NCBI RefSeq assembly: GCF_000828715.1
Contig: NZ_AP014583.1
Location: 990,001-1,054,000 of the forward strand
Direction: 5' to 3'
Length of the DNA: 64,000 nt
DNA from: Winogradskyella sp. PG-2
GTDB taxonomy: Bacteria > Bacteroidota > Bacteroidia > Flavobacteriales > Flavobacteriaceae
Below are positions 38,831 through 48,114 of the stretch, piece by piece. Position 1 is the stretch's first letter. Each line of letters opens with the position of its first letter. Below the pieces are notes generated by a model, which made no database searches, was not told the DNA's origin, and worked only from the letters and a program-made list of their open reading frames with translations. A program made the translations under genes and the position numbers.

Positions 38831-39519
38831 TTGAAAAAGCCAAGTATATATATTGTAGAAGATGAGTTTTTAATTGCATCTACTATAGAAACTGCTTTAA
38901 TAAAGCAAGGCTATACTGTAAAAGGGGATGCTGAAGATTATACTTCAGCTTTAAGGGATATCAATATCTTAAAACCAGATGTAATTGTTATAGATATTAA
39001 GCAACAAGGTTCTAAAGACGGTATTGATTTAGCTTTAGAGTTAGATAAGCAGAAATTACCTTATTTATTTTTAACATCGCAAACAGACACAAAAACTATT
39101 AATCGTGTAAAACTAACTAATCCATTGGGTTATATAACCAAGCCTTTTACTGAAGAAGGCTTAAGGAGTAATTTAGAATTAGCTTGGCACAATTACAATG
39201 CCCAAAATATAAAATATTTTACTTTAAAATCTGAAGGTAGAACCTATAAGATAGACCAAGATAGCATATTGTATTTAAAGGCCTTCGATAATTATTGCTA
39301 TGTCTATACAACTACCAAATGGCATTTAGTACCACATACTCTAAAACACATGTCTGAGCAATTAGAAAAGACATCTTTATACAAACCCATCGCTCGTATT
39401 GGGTAAATCTAAAACAAATAGACTCCATAAGAAGAAATACACATTTTATTAAAAAAATAGCGATTCCAATAAGCAACTCAAATAAAGATCTCGTGCAACA
39501 TAAATTACAATATTTATAA
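38831..39519 (+). pseudogene. LytTR response regulator, frameshifted in the DNA-binding domain
   Basis: TTG start at 38831 (KKPSIYIVEDEFLIAS). The receiver domain is complete, with phospho-acceptor Asp in DVIVIDIKQQG and Lys in LGYITKPFTEEG. The LytTR domain begins normally (YFTLKSEGRTYKIDQDSILY) but stops at TAA 39404-39406 after YKPIARIG. The rest of the domain continues in another frame from 39403: VNLKQIDSIRRNTHFIKK, then IPISNS, ending at 39519. The usual H-R-S-Y-L segment is missing at the junction, consistent with loss of about 13 bp. The truncated 191-residue product should not bind DNA normally. Confidence 0.85.
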
Positions 39520-39534
39520 ATATTTTCTTTTTTA

Positions 39535-39564
39535 TTCACTAAAAAAACCTATCCATTCACTAAA
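39535..39564 (+). promoter_or_regulatory. Paired TTCACTAAA direct repeats (candidate LytTR operator, copy 2)
   Basis: TTCACTAAA at 39535-39543 and 39556-39564, again with a 21-bp period, ending 27 bp before the -7 box at 39592. Probable binding site for the neighbouring LytTR regulator, controlling the fibre gene. Confidence 0.6.
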
Positions 39565-39591
39565 AATAATAACCCAATACATAAGTTATAA

Positions 39592-39613
39592 ATACTTTGA
39601 TTTTGCTATTAAT
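39592..39613 (+). promoter_or_regulatory. Promoter with TGCTATTAAT start element (copy 2), fibre gene
   Basis: ATACTTTG (approximate TAnnTTTG) followed four bases later by TGCTATTAAT, 14 bp before ATG 39628. It shares layout with copies at 36770 and 53330. Confidence 0.5.
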
Positions 39614-39627
39614 TTTTACACAAAATC

Positions 39628-41592
39628 ATGGATACCTCAAACCCTTACAACAACAAAAATCATCATAGTAAAAATGCCATAAAAAACTATGTATAGGGCA
39701 TATTCATCATTATCTTATTTTTATTAGGGCAAAGTTTATGGGCACAAGTTAGTATAGGAACTACATCACCCGATGCTAGTTCTGTTTTAGATATCACCTC
39801 CATTGAAGGCGGAATACTTGTACCTCGTATGGCACAAACAGATAAAGATAACATTACCTCACCTGCAACAGATCTTTTAATCTATCAAACCGATAATACC
39901 CCTGGATTTTATTTCTATAATGGTACTATTTGGGTTGCTATTGGAACTGGCGGTAAAAATACTTTAGATGAAGCTTATGACGAAGGTGGATCGGGAATTG
40001 GAAGAACTATTAACGCCACAGATGGCACACTAACTATTGCTGGTGAAGATGGTCTATTAGTAACAGGAACCTTTAGCACTGGAGATGATGTATTAATTTC
40101 TGGAGCTGGAACACGAATGTTCTTTAACCCTAAAAAAGCAGCATTTAGAGCAGGTCAAATCGATAATAATGAATGGGATGATGGTAATATTGGAGACTAT
40201 TCTGTAGCAATGTGATCAAGTACTACAGCCTCTGGGGATTATTCTACAGCAATAGGATTTTACTCTCAAGCTACTGGAACTTATGCAGCAGCCATAGGTT
40301 TTAGTGCAAACGCTATAGGTTCTAATTCCACTGCAATAGGAACAGGGATTGTAGCATCAGGCTCTAATTCTTTTGCAACTGGATATTTTACAGATGCTAC
40401 AGGTGATTATTCAACGGCTTTAGGAGAAGGCACAGTAGCGCCTTCATATGCTGAAACTAGTATCGGTTATTACAATAATAATTATACAGTAATGAATAAC
40501 GCTACTGATAGAGTATTTAGCATAGGTAATGGTAGTGATGATTCTAATCGAAGTAACGCTTTAACTATATTTAAAAGCGGCCTCATGAACATAAACGATG
40601 CATACAATATGCCATTAACAGATGGTACAGCCAACCAAATCATGGCTACAGATGGGGCAGATAACGTAAGTTTTGTAAATGCGTCTACACTATTTACAGA
40701 CACAAACACAACCTATGATGGTACCGATTTTACTTTAAGCAACCAATCGCTTCCTGCTGGACAATTTGTAACAGGTGTTAATGCAGCTGGAACATTAATT
40801 GGAGCTATTCCCAACGATAACGACAACCAAAACATACAAGGCTCTGGTTTATCTGGTACAAATCTAACTATTGCGATAGAAGGTGGCACATCTGAAGTGG
40901 TAGATTTATCATCTTTAAATTCTAACGACGCAGATTGGTATGAAACATCCACAACAACACCATCAAATGATATCAATAACAATATATACACATTAGGGAG
41001 AGTTGGTATAGGTGGTAATCCTGATACTGATCTTCATCTATATCACGATGATACTGCTGCATCGGCTGGTTTAAAAATACAAAACCAAGGTGCCAATAAT
41101 AATTGGTGGCGCATGTTTTCCAGCAATGCCACTGGTAATTTATTCATATATAGTACATCTGGAGGAGCCGCACCTCGTGGTAATTTTAATAACGTTACTG
41201 GTGTATATTCAGCAACCTCAGATAGACGCTTAAAAAAAGACTTTAAGCCGTTACCTTTTTCATGGAAAAATTTTATGAATTTAGAAACCTTAAGTTATCT
41301 CTACAAAACGCAAACTGATGATAAACATAGCTTAGGTTTAATAGCACAAGACGTTGAGCAAATCTATCCTGAGTTAGTGACTTATATCACAGAAAGTGAT
41401 GTATATCACATGAACTACTCTGGTTTTGGTGTAACTGCTATAAAAGCAATAAAAAAGCTTAAACAAGAAGTGAATATACTAAAAGAAGAAAATGCTATTC
41501 TAAAAGTTAAGCTCAATAAATTAGAACAATTAAAAGCACGTTTACTTACATTAGAAAATAACACTAAAGAAAAAAGAGTAATTGATAACTAA
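39628..41592 (+). pseudogene. YadA-head/S74 fibre-like surface protein gene with two in-frame stops
   Basis: One frame from ATG 39628 to TAA 41590-41592 would give ~654 residues but contains TAG at 39694-39696 (just before the signal-peptide core FIIILFLLGQSLWAQ) and TGA at 40213-40215, in a place where the repeat pattern expects Gly. Parts: VSIGTTSPDASSVLDI, the tail-fibre-like N-terminal segment; YDEGGSGIGRTI; YadA-head-like repeats (GDYSTAIGFYSQATG, NSTAIGTG); DGTANQIMATDG; and a C-terminal S74 chaperone domain (SDRRLKKDFKPL, HSLGLIAQDVEQIYPELV) with a coiled-coil end. S74 domains drive trimer assembly and then cut themselves off. The intact paralogue is at 53.4 kb. Confidence 0.85.
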
Positions 41593-41630
41593 ATAATAAT
41601 ACTTGTATTCAATTATTCTTTAATAGAAAA

Positions 41631-41655
41631 GTCGCTGTAGGGAGCGGCTTTTTTA
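41631..41655 (+). terminator. Terminator with GTAGGG loop (copy 3)
   Basis: GTCGCTGTAGGGAGCGGC, identical in the stem-loop to copy 2, followed by TTTTTTA. It closes the fibre pseudogene and lies 4 bp from the convergent aldehyde dehydrogenase stop. Confidence 0.8.
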
Positions 41656-41658
41656 TTT

Positions 41659-43086
41659 TTAAAACCACTTTACGGTTAATCTTGCTAACTTCTCCTTTAC
41701 ACTTTCATAAGGTGGAAACAAATACTCACTAATTCCAAAGGTATGTTGTTTTACTATAGCACGTTTATTACTAAACGCTTCAAAACCAAAAAAACCATGA
41801 CTCTTGCCAATACCACTATTATTAGTACCCCCAAATGGTAAGTTATGGTTAGCATAATGAATGACATTATTATTAATACAAGTGCCACCAGCTCTAGTAT
41901 GCGCTATTACTTTTTTAATATTAGATTTGCTTTTACTATAAATATACAATGCTAAAGGTCTTTCTTTAGCATTAATGTAACTTATGGCTTCATTCAAATT
42001 TTTATAGGTAACTATTGGTAAAATAGGTCCAAAAATTTCATCTTGTAATAATGTTGCATCTTCTTTTAAATGAGATACTAAAGTTGGCGCTATATACTTT
42101 GACTCTGCATCTAACTCACCTCCAACTTCAAATTTAGCATTAAGGCTTTTAGCATTTTCTATATGAGATTTTAAACGATTAAAATGTTTGTCTGTAACAA
42201 TTCTGGCAAAAGACCTTGAATTCTCTGGTTGTTCTGAGTAGAATTTTTTTATCCATTTTTTGCAAGCATTAATAAAATCTGTTTCAATACTCTCATCTAT
42301 GAGAACATAATCTGGTGCTACGCATATTTGTCCTGCATTGAGGTATTTTCCCCAGACAATCTTTTTTGCTGCCATATCTATGTTTGCTGTCTTATCAATA
42401 ATAGTTGGAGATTTACCTCCAAGCTCTAAAGTCACAGATGTTAAATGCTTAGTAGCAGCAGACATAATAATTTTACCAACATTTGGTGAGCCTGTAAAAA
42501 AGATATGATTAAAAGGTAATTTTAATAATTGTGTAGAAGCTTCAACTTCACCTTCAACTAATGCGACCTCATCTTCTTTAAATACATCTGCAATTATCTT
42601 AGCCATCAATGCTGATGAATGTGGTGTCATCTCTGACGGTTTAATAATAACTGTATTACCAGCAGCAATTGCGGATACTAAAGGTCCGAATGTAAGGTTA
42701 AAAGGAAAGTTCCATGGCGAAATGATTAAGCAGACTCCTTTAGATTCATATAAATAGTAAGAACTAGCACCTAACATTGATAGTGGTGTTTTTACTTTTT
42801 GTTTACGCATCCACTGATGTAAATAAGTTTTCGTAAACTTAATATCACCTACAATCTGATAGATTTCAGAAAGTTCTGTTTCAACAACTGGTTTACTTAA
42901 ATCCTTTTGTAGAGCTTCTTTTATATGTTCTCTATAGGTTACTTCTACAGCTCTTTGAAGTACATTTAGCTTTTTAATCCTTTGATTATATGTGCTTTTA
43001 CCTATAGTATATTGATTCGCTTTCTGCTTAGAAAACAAATTGAAATAAGGGTTATCTCTATAATCTGTCATTTCACTATGTATCAT
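41659..43086 (-). CDS. NAD(P)-dependent aldehyde dehydrogenase (class 3-like)
   Basis: 475 residues, close to the ~460 of ALDH3-type enzymes, and without the ~500-residue form of other classes. Motifs: ISPWNFPFNLTFGPLVSAIA, substrate/cofactor loop FTGSPNVGKIIMSAATKH, catalytic Glu in LELGGKSP, nucleophile Cys in NAGQICVAPDYVLI, and LQDEIFGPILPIV. It should oxidise aliphatic or aromatic aldehydes to acids. No hydrophobic C-terminal anchor is seen. A start at the internal ATG 43071 (MTDYRDNPYF) is as likely as ATG 43086. Single gene, convergent with the fibre pseudogene. Confidence 0.93.
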   Translation of the reverse strand: MIHSEMTDYRDNPYFNLFSKQKANQYTIGKSTYNQRIKKLNVLQRAVEVTYREHIKEALQKDLSKPVVETELSEIYQIVGDIKFTKTYLHQWMRKQKVKTPLSMLGASSYYLYESKGVCLIISPWNFPFNLTFGPLVSAIAAGNTVIIKPSEMTPHSSALMAKIIADVFKEDEVALVEGEVEASTQLLKLPFNHIFFTGSPNVGKIIMSAATKHLTSVTLELGGKSPTIIDKTANIDMAAKKIVWGKYLNAGQICVAPDYVLIDESIETDFINACKKWIKKFYSEQPENSRSFARIVTDKHFNRLKSHIENAKSLNAKFEVGGELDAESKYIAPTLVSHLKEDATLLQDEIFGPILPIVTYKNLNEAISYINAKERPLALYIYSKSKSNIKKVIAHTRAGGTCINNNVIHYANHNLPFGGTNNSGIGKSHGFFGFEAFSNKRAIVKQHTFGISEYLFPPYESVKEKLARLTVKWF

Positions 43087-43347
43087 ATTCTAAAATTATA
43101 ACAATATTGTGCATTTTATCGATGTTATTGACAAACGGCTACATTTGGTCTAAATCTTATGCTTTTTTACCTGAAAAAAAAAGGTTTTTAAAGGGCTACG
43201 AGCTCATTTTATGTATTTCATCGATGTTTTTAACTTACAGATGTCAGTTGTCTATTTATCGCCTTGTTTCGTCCAAAATTTTCACTCAAACTAAATATCT
43301 AACGTTTCTTTGTTTCGAAGTTAAAACAAATATAGCTTCCAACAATT

Positions 43348-43608
43348 ATGAAAAAAGGTTTAGTAATCATATTATTTTTAACAATGTCTCTAGCAGGTTT
43401 CGCTCAACAAGATGTTGTAGTTAAGAATGAAACTGAACTTGTTGAAACTGAAGAATCGGTTAAGCCAGAAATTAAGAAAGTAAGTATTTCTGCAAAAACT
43501 AAAGCTAAAGTTTTAAAAATCAACCGTAAGAAGAGTAACGAAATTATCAGTATCAAGGCTTATAGAAAGAGTTTACAGATTAAAGTAAAAACTAAGAAGC
43601 TTTGCTAA
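43348..43608 (+). CDS. Small secreted basic protein of unknown function
   Basis: 86 residues. Clear signal peptide (KKGLVIILFLTMSLAGFAQQ), then a mature part of ~66 residues rich in Lys, Val and Glu with no cysteine pair (one Cys at the very end, TKKLC). No family recognised. It has its own terminator (43643-43676), which supports it as a real gene. The 260 bp upstream of it contain only a competing open frame without features. Probably periplasmic. Confidence 0.7.
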   Translation: MKKGLVIILFLTMSLAGFAQQDVVVKNETELVETEESVKPEIKKVSISAKTKAKVLKINRKKSNEIISIKAYRKSLQIKVKTKKLC

Positions 43609-43642
43609 TCATAAAATATTAATGTGCTATTAATCATTTAAA

Positions 43643-43676
43643 AAGAGCCGGAACAAATGTTTCGGCTCTTTTTTGT
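43643..43676 (+). terminator. Strong bidirectional terminator between the small secreted protein gene and cphA
   Basis: A 12-bp stem AAGAGCCGGAAC / GTTTCGGCTCTT with one G-T pair, loop AAAT, then TTTTTT. It lies between two convergent genes. Confidence 0.85.
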
Positions 43677-43684
43677 GCCTTATC

Positions 43685-46327
43685 TTAATCTACTAGATTC
43701 AATTCTCCTCGAGATTCTTTCTCTTTTAATTCTTTTACTAAATCTAAAGCATCTGGTACAACATCACTGCATAATATGATTAACGAGCCTTTAACCGCAT
43801 TTTTAACTGCATACTTTATAGCTTCATTTTCAGATGGTATAATTGTAGTTTTCTTGTTAGGGTCTTTGGACTTTATACCGTCATTAAGCATTTTAATGAG
43901 TTCTTCTTCTGTTTTTCCACGTAAACGTTTGTCTTGTCTTATTATAATTTCATCAAACATCTCTGCAGCTATGCTACCCATTTCATTATTGTCTTCAACA
44001 CGTCTATCGCCAATACCTGCTATAATACCAACTTTTACAGTCGCATCTAATTCGTCAATGAATTTTTGTAAAGCTCTCATTCCAGCAGCATTATGTGCAT
44101 AATCTAATAGAATAGAAAAGTCATTGAATTCAAATAAATTTAATCGTCCTGGTGTTTGAGAAGCTGATGGAATAAAAGTCTCTAAACCTGCCTTCATATC
44201 TTCAATACTAATGCCTTGAACATGAGCAGCAAGAACCGCAGCCAATACATTCTGAATCATAAACTTTGCCTTTCCACCATAAGTCAAAGGAATATTTTCT
44301 ACTTTCATTAAGCGCATTTTCCATTCACCTCTACAAATTGTAACAAAGCCATTCTCATAAACTGCTGTAATACCATTTAAGCGCTGTAGAGCTTTAATTC
44401 TAGGATTATTCTCATCCATAGAAAATAAAGCTACATTACAATCTAAATTGCGTCGCATATCATATACCAAATCATCATCAGCATTTAAAATAGCATAGCC
44501 ATCTGGTAATACAGTTTCTGGAACCACTGCTTTAACCTTAGCCAATTGCTCTATTGTATGAATCCCTTTTAGTCCTAAATGATCAGCAGCTACATTAGTA
44601 ACAACAGCAACATCACATTTTTTAAAACCTAATCCTGCTCGCAATAGCCCACCTCTTGCACATTCTAAAACGGCAAAGTTTACTGTAGGGTCTTTAAGCA
44701 CAAATTCTGAACTTGCAGGACCCGTACAATCTCCTGTCATTAAGAGCCTGTTTTGAATATATACACCATCACTAGTAGTATAACCAACTCGATAGCCTTT
44801 CATTTTAGCAATGTGAGCAATCAACCTAGTTGTTGTTGTTTTTCCATTGGTTCCAGAAGTTGCTATAATAGGAATTCTCCCAGTGTCTCCTTTTATTGGA
44901 AATAATTTATCAATTACTGGAGCAGCAACGTTTCTTGGTAATCCAGATGTTGGTGCTAAGTGCATTCTAAACCCTGGACCAGCATTAACTTCTAAAACAG
45001 CTCCACGAGTTTCAGATAATGGTTTTGAAATATCTGTCGTCATAATGTCTATTCCACAGATATCTAAATCTATAATTTTAGAAATGCGTTCTGCCATACT
45101 CACATTTGCAGGATGTATAATATCTGTAATATCTTCAGCAGTTCCTCCTGTACTTAAATTTGCTGTATCTTTTAAAATCAGTCTTTCACCTTCAATAATA
45201 ACAGATTCTAAAGTATATCCAGCATCTTTTATTAATTTTTGTGTGAGCTCATTAGTCGTAATCTTAGTTAAAACATTTTCATGTCCAAATCCACGACGTG
45301 GATCACTATTAACTTCATCTATCAGTTCTTGCACAGTTGACTTACCATCTCCAATAACGTGTGCTGGAGTTCTAATGGCTCCTGCTACTAATTGATTATT
45401 AATAACTAACAATCTATAATCTTCACCAACTATAAATTTTTCTACTATAATAGCTCCACTTCGCGAACTTTCCTTTGCATGATGAAAAGCAACTAAAGCA
45501 TCATCATAGTTTTGTATATCTACTGTAATTCCACGTCCATGATTACCATCAATTGGTTTTATTACCAGCGGAAAACCAACATAACGACAGGCTTCTTTTA
45601 AACTACGTTCGTGACGAATAATATCACCACGTGGTACTTCCACCTCAGCTTGCTCTAATAAATACTTTGTATCCTCTTTATCACAAGCCAATTCAACACC
45701 TATACTGCTGGTTTCGCTCGTTACAGTAGCTTGAATGCGCTTCTGATTTGCTCCATAACCTAATTGACAAAGTGAATATTTGTTTAATCTAATCCAAGGA
45801 ATTCCTCGCGCTTCTGCCTCTGCAACAATAGAACCTGTGCTTGGCCCAAGACGATCTGCTTCTCGAAGCTCTCTCATCTCTTGTATATCTTCTTCTAAGT
45901 CATAATCTTCACCTGCTATTAAAGCTTCACAAATACGTACTGCCGACTTTGCTGCAAAACGCCCAACAGATTCTTCCATATACGAAAACACTACATTGTA
46001 CACCCCTTCTTCACCAAAACCTCGCGTTCTACCAAAGCCTGTATCCATACCTGCAAGTGTCTGAATCTCTAGAGCAATATGTTCTATAACATGACCCATC
46101 CATGTTCCATCATCAACACGCATAAAAAATCCACCTTCACAACCTTCAGAACAACGATGAGAATACATACTCGGAAACATGGCTTTTAAACGTTCTGGAA
46201 ATCCATCAATTTTATTAGAAGGAAACTCTTCCATCTCTTGAAGATCTAAAACCATGACGATTAACTTATGTCTTCTTACAGACCAATAATTTGGTCCTCG
46301 CATTGCATTAATACTTCTTATATCCAT
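43685..46327 (-). CDS. cphA: Cyanophycin synthetase
   Basis: 880 residues, the usual CphA1 length. An N-terminal domain (DIRSINAMRGPNYWSVRRHK, LEMEEFPSN-like) precedes an ATP-grasp domain (about 220-475: VIKPIDGNHGRGITVDIQ, IVEKFIVGEDYRLLVINNQL, GPGFRMHLAPTSG) and a Mur ligase domain with P-loop ATSGTNGKTTTTR (near 490) and LDYAHNAAGMRAL. CphA adds Asp to the backbone and Arg to each side chain, using ATP in two sites, to make multi-L-arginyl-poly-L-aspartate. The cyanophycinase gene is divergent 109 bp away, so this bacterium can make and degrade the polymer. Confidence 0.95.
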   Translation of the reverse strand: MDIRSINAMRGPNYWSVRRHKLIVMVLDLQEMEEFPSNKIDGFPERLKAMFPSMYSHRCSEGCEGGFFMRVDDGTWMGHVIEHIALEIQTLAGMDTGFGRTRGFGEEGVYNVVFSYMEESVGRFAAKSAVRICEALIAGEDYDLEEDIQEMRELREADRLGPSTGSIVAEAEARGIPWIRLNKYSLCQLGYGANQKRIQATVTSETSSIGVELACDKEDTKYLLEQAEVEVPRGDIIRHERSLKEACRYVGFPLVIKPIDGNHGRGITVDIQNYDDALVAFHHAKESSRSGAIIVEKFIVGEDYRLLVINNQLVAGAIRTPAHVIGDGKSTVQELIDEVNSDPRRGFGHENVLTKITTNELTQKLIKDAGYTLESVIIEGERLILKDTANLSTGGTAEDITDIIHPANVSMAERISKIIDLDICGIDIMTTDISKPLSETRGAVLEVNAGPGFRMHLAPTSGLPRNVAAPVIDKLFPIKGDTGRIPIIATSGTNGKTTTTRLIAHIAKMKGYRVGYTTSDGVYIQNRLLMTGDCTGPASSEFVLKDPTVNFAVLECARGGLLRAGLGFKKCDVAVVTNVAADHLGLKGIHTIEQLAKVKAVVPETVLPDGYAILNADDDLVYDMRRNLDCNVALFSMDENNPRIKALQRLNGITAVYENGFVTICRGEWKMRLMKVENIPLTYGGKAKFMIQNVLAAVLAAHVQGISIEDMKAGLETFIPSASQTPGRLNLFEFNDFSILLDYAHNAAGMRALQKFIDELDATVKVGIIAGIGDRRVEDNNEMGSIAAEMFDEIIIRQDKRLRGKTEEELIKMLNDGIKSKDPNKKTTIIPSENEAIKYAVKNAVKGSLIILCSDVVPDALDLVKELKEKESRGELNLVD

Positions 46328-46406
46328 ATGGCTGATTTTTTAATAATAGTTAGTTTTTGATAGAGAAAGATTATAAATATAGCACTTTTCAATTGAAAAT
46401 TTGACG

Positions 46407-46414
46407 TATTTTTG
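46407..46414 (+). promoter_or_regulatory. -7 promoter element of cphB
   Basis: TATTTTTG matches TAnnTTTG and lies 22 bp before ATG 46437. No clear -33 TTTG at proper spacing. Confidence 0.45.
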
Positions 46415-46436
46415 CGCAATATTTTAGACTTAATTT

Positions 46437-47297
46437 ATGCAGAAGATAAAGGGAACTTTAATCCCAATTGGCGGTAATGAAGACAAGGGTATTGAAGCAG
46501 ATGAATTGTATACTCTTGAATTTATTGATGAAGGTATTTTATTTCATGTGGTAAGAGAAGCTGGTGGTATTGATGCAAATATTGTTGTGATACCTACAGC
46601 ATCTAGTATTCCTGTTGAAGTTGGTGAAAACTATCTAACGGCTTTTTCTACACTCGGTTGCAAAAATATTGAGGTCTTAGATATTCGTTCTAAGGAAGAT
46701 TCTGAAACTGAGCGCGCTATTCATCTTATTAAAAATGCTGATTGTGTTATGTTCTCAGGTGGTGACCAGTCTAAAATCGCTAATAAAATAGGAGGTACAA
46801 CAATTCACAACATTTTAGTTGAGCGCTATAAAAATGAAAAAGGCTTTGTAATTGCTGGTACAAGTGCTGGTGCCATGGCAATGGCTAATGAAATGATTGC
46901 TGGTGGAAGCGCATCTGAGTCGTTTATTAAAGGTGCTGTAAAAATGTATAAAGGACTAAGTTTAATTCCTGAGTTAATTATAGATACACACTTTATTAAA
47001 CGTGGGCGTTTTGGACGTATCTCTGAAGCTATTGCGCAATTTCCAAAACTTATTGGATTAGGATTAGCTGAAGATACAGGCTTGATTATAAAAAATAATA
47101 GTTTCGAAGTTATTGGCTCTGGGATGGTCATCGTTTTTGATGGCAGAAAGATTAAACATAATAACCACAATATTTTGAAAGAAGGTACACCTATGTCTTT
47201 AACCAACTTAAGAACGCACATCTTGTCTAATGGTGATCTCTTTAATATTAAAAAGAAAAAGGTTGAAGTATTACCTATTGAAGAACCTTTTATTTAA
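46437..47297 (+). CDS. cphB: Cyanophycinase (peptidase family S51)
   Basis: 286 residues, cytoplasmic. Starts with GTLIPIGGNEDKG, then ANIVVIPTASSIPVEVGENY, a ligand loop VMFSGGDQSKIANKIGGT, and the nucleophile Ser in VIAGTSAGAMAMANEMI (about residue 143). Further along are DTHFIKRGRFGRISEAIAQ and GLGLAEDTGLII, both conserved in S51 cyanophycinases. It cuts cyanophycin to beta-Asp-Arg dipeptides, which the isoaspartyl peptidase downstream can split. Divergent from cphA and overlapping the convergent GNAT gene by 8 bp. Confidence 0.95.
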   Translation: MQKIKGTLIPIGGNEDKGIEADELYTLEFIDEGILFHVVREAGGIDANIVVIPTASSIPVEVGENYLTAFSTLGCKNIEVLDIRSKEDSETERAIHLIKNADCVMFSGGDQSKIANKIGGTTIHNILVERYKNEKGFVIAGTSAGAMAMANEMIAGGSASESFIKGAVKMYKGLSLIPELIIDTHFIKRGRFGRISEAIAQFPKLIGLGLAEDTGLIIKNNSFEVIGSGMVIVFDGRKIKHNNHNILKEGTPMSLTNLRTHILSNGDLFNIKKKKVEVLPIEEPFI

Positions 47298-48114
47298 GAT
47301 ATAATTCCATTTCATATTGATTAACTGTGTTTTTTAAACCAGCAGATGTTACAGTATTAATTTTACTGGTTAAACTGTCGTCAATATTATTAATTCTAAC
47401 GTCCTTATTTATGGATTGTATTGCTGAAAATAGACTTAACCACTGTAAAGGTGAGTCTTTAAAAACTTCGAGTTGAGCAATATAGCCAGTTTCAGAATTC
47501 ATTATAAAATACGATTGTATTTTACCCTCTACACCTACTTGGTAATACTCAAAATTCGCTTTCGCTAAACTCTCTTTTTGATTATCCCAAGAATATAAAT
47601 TTTGATTTGGCAATACTTCCCAATTCATATCATTGTATGAAACTTTCTTTAAATCAAAATCAGATTGTAAGTTAAGAGTAATCTCTCCTTTAAAACATTT
47701 GTAATGTTTACATTTTTTAAACCCAATACCTTCATAAGATTTAATGGCCTTTTCATTTTCAGTAATAACTTCAAGCTGACATTTAGTGATTCCGTTTTTA
47801 AGTAATTCTGGTATGGCATAATCGTAAATAGACTTTACGATGCGTTGTCCTCTATATTTAGGAATCACTCCTGTACCAGAATTATAAGCTGTTAAATAGC
47901 CTGGTCTATTATCTATTGCATTGATTATAAATCCAACTAATTTGTCACCATCAAACATACCATAAGATAAATTGTATTGTACACCAGCGGCTTCCCAACG
48001 TTCTCTATAAAAATCATGGTCTATTGGCATTTTAACGAAGTAGTTTTCGAATGCAGAAAGAAAACATTCCATGATAACATCAAAATCTGTATCTCCTAAA
48101 TACTTAACCTCCAC
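47290..48114 (-). CDS. GNAT-family acetyltransferase
   Basis: 274 residues. The first ~150 form a GNAT fold: EVKYLGDTDFDVIMECFLSA, then a core with GTGVIPKYRGQRIVKSIYDY carrying the acetyl-CoA pyrophosphate loop (R-G-Q-R-I) and IKSYEGIGFKKCKHY. The second half is a degenerate similar fold. It begins with GTG at 48114 that overlaps the iaaA stop (TAGTG), so translation is coupled to iaaA. The location beside cyanophycin genes suggests a role in handling arginine, aspartate or related amines, but the substrate cannot be read from the sequence. The 3' end overlaps cphB by 8 bp. Confidence 0.85.
   Translation of the reverse strand: MEVKYLGDTDFDVIMECFLSAFENYFVKMPIDHDFYRERWEAAGVQYNLSYGMFDGDKLVGFIINAIDNRPGYLTAYNSGTGVIPKYRGQRIVKSIYDYAIPELLKNGITKCQLEVITENEKAIKSYEGIGFKKCKHYKCFKGEITLNLQSDFDLKKVSYNDMNWEVLPNQNLYSWDNQKESLAKANFEYYQVGVEGKIQSYFIMNSETGYIAQLEVFKDSPLQWLSLFSAIQSINKDVRINNIDDSLTSKINTVTSAGLKNTVNQYEMELYLK

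Noticed and set aside
37478-40215. TGA read as an amino acid (recoding or a different genetic code)
   Set aside because: TGA ends the intact glycosylasparaginase at 36264-36266, one of the internal stops is TAG, and the regulator has a frameshift, which recoding would not explain.
39628-41592. Prophage tail-fibre region
   Set aside because: S74 and YadA-like repeats occur in phage, but no capsid, tail, terminase, integrase or attachment site is nearby, and both fibre genes begin with signal peptides.
43107-43424. 105-residue open frame upstream of the small secreted protein
   Set aside because: Overlaps the signal-peptide gene in another frame, has no motif and unusual composition. The small protein with signal peptide and terminator is the better call.
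44847-45395. 182-residue open frame opposite cphA
   Set aside because: Antisense to the conserved ATP-grasp part of cphA, with no recognisable motif or promoter; a shadow of the real gene.
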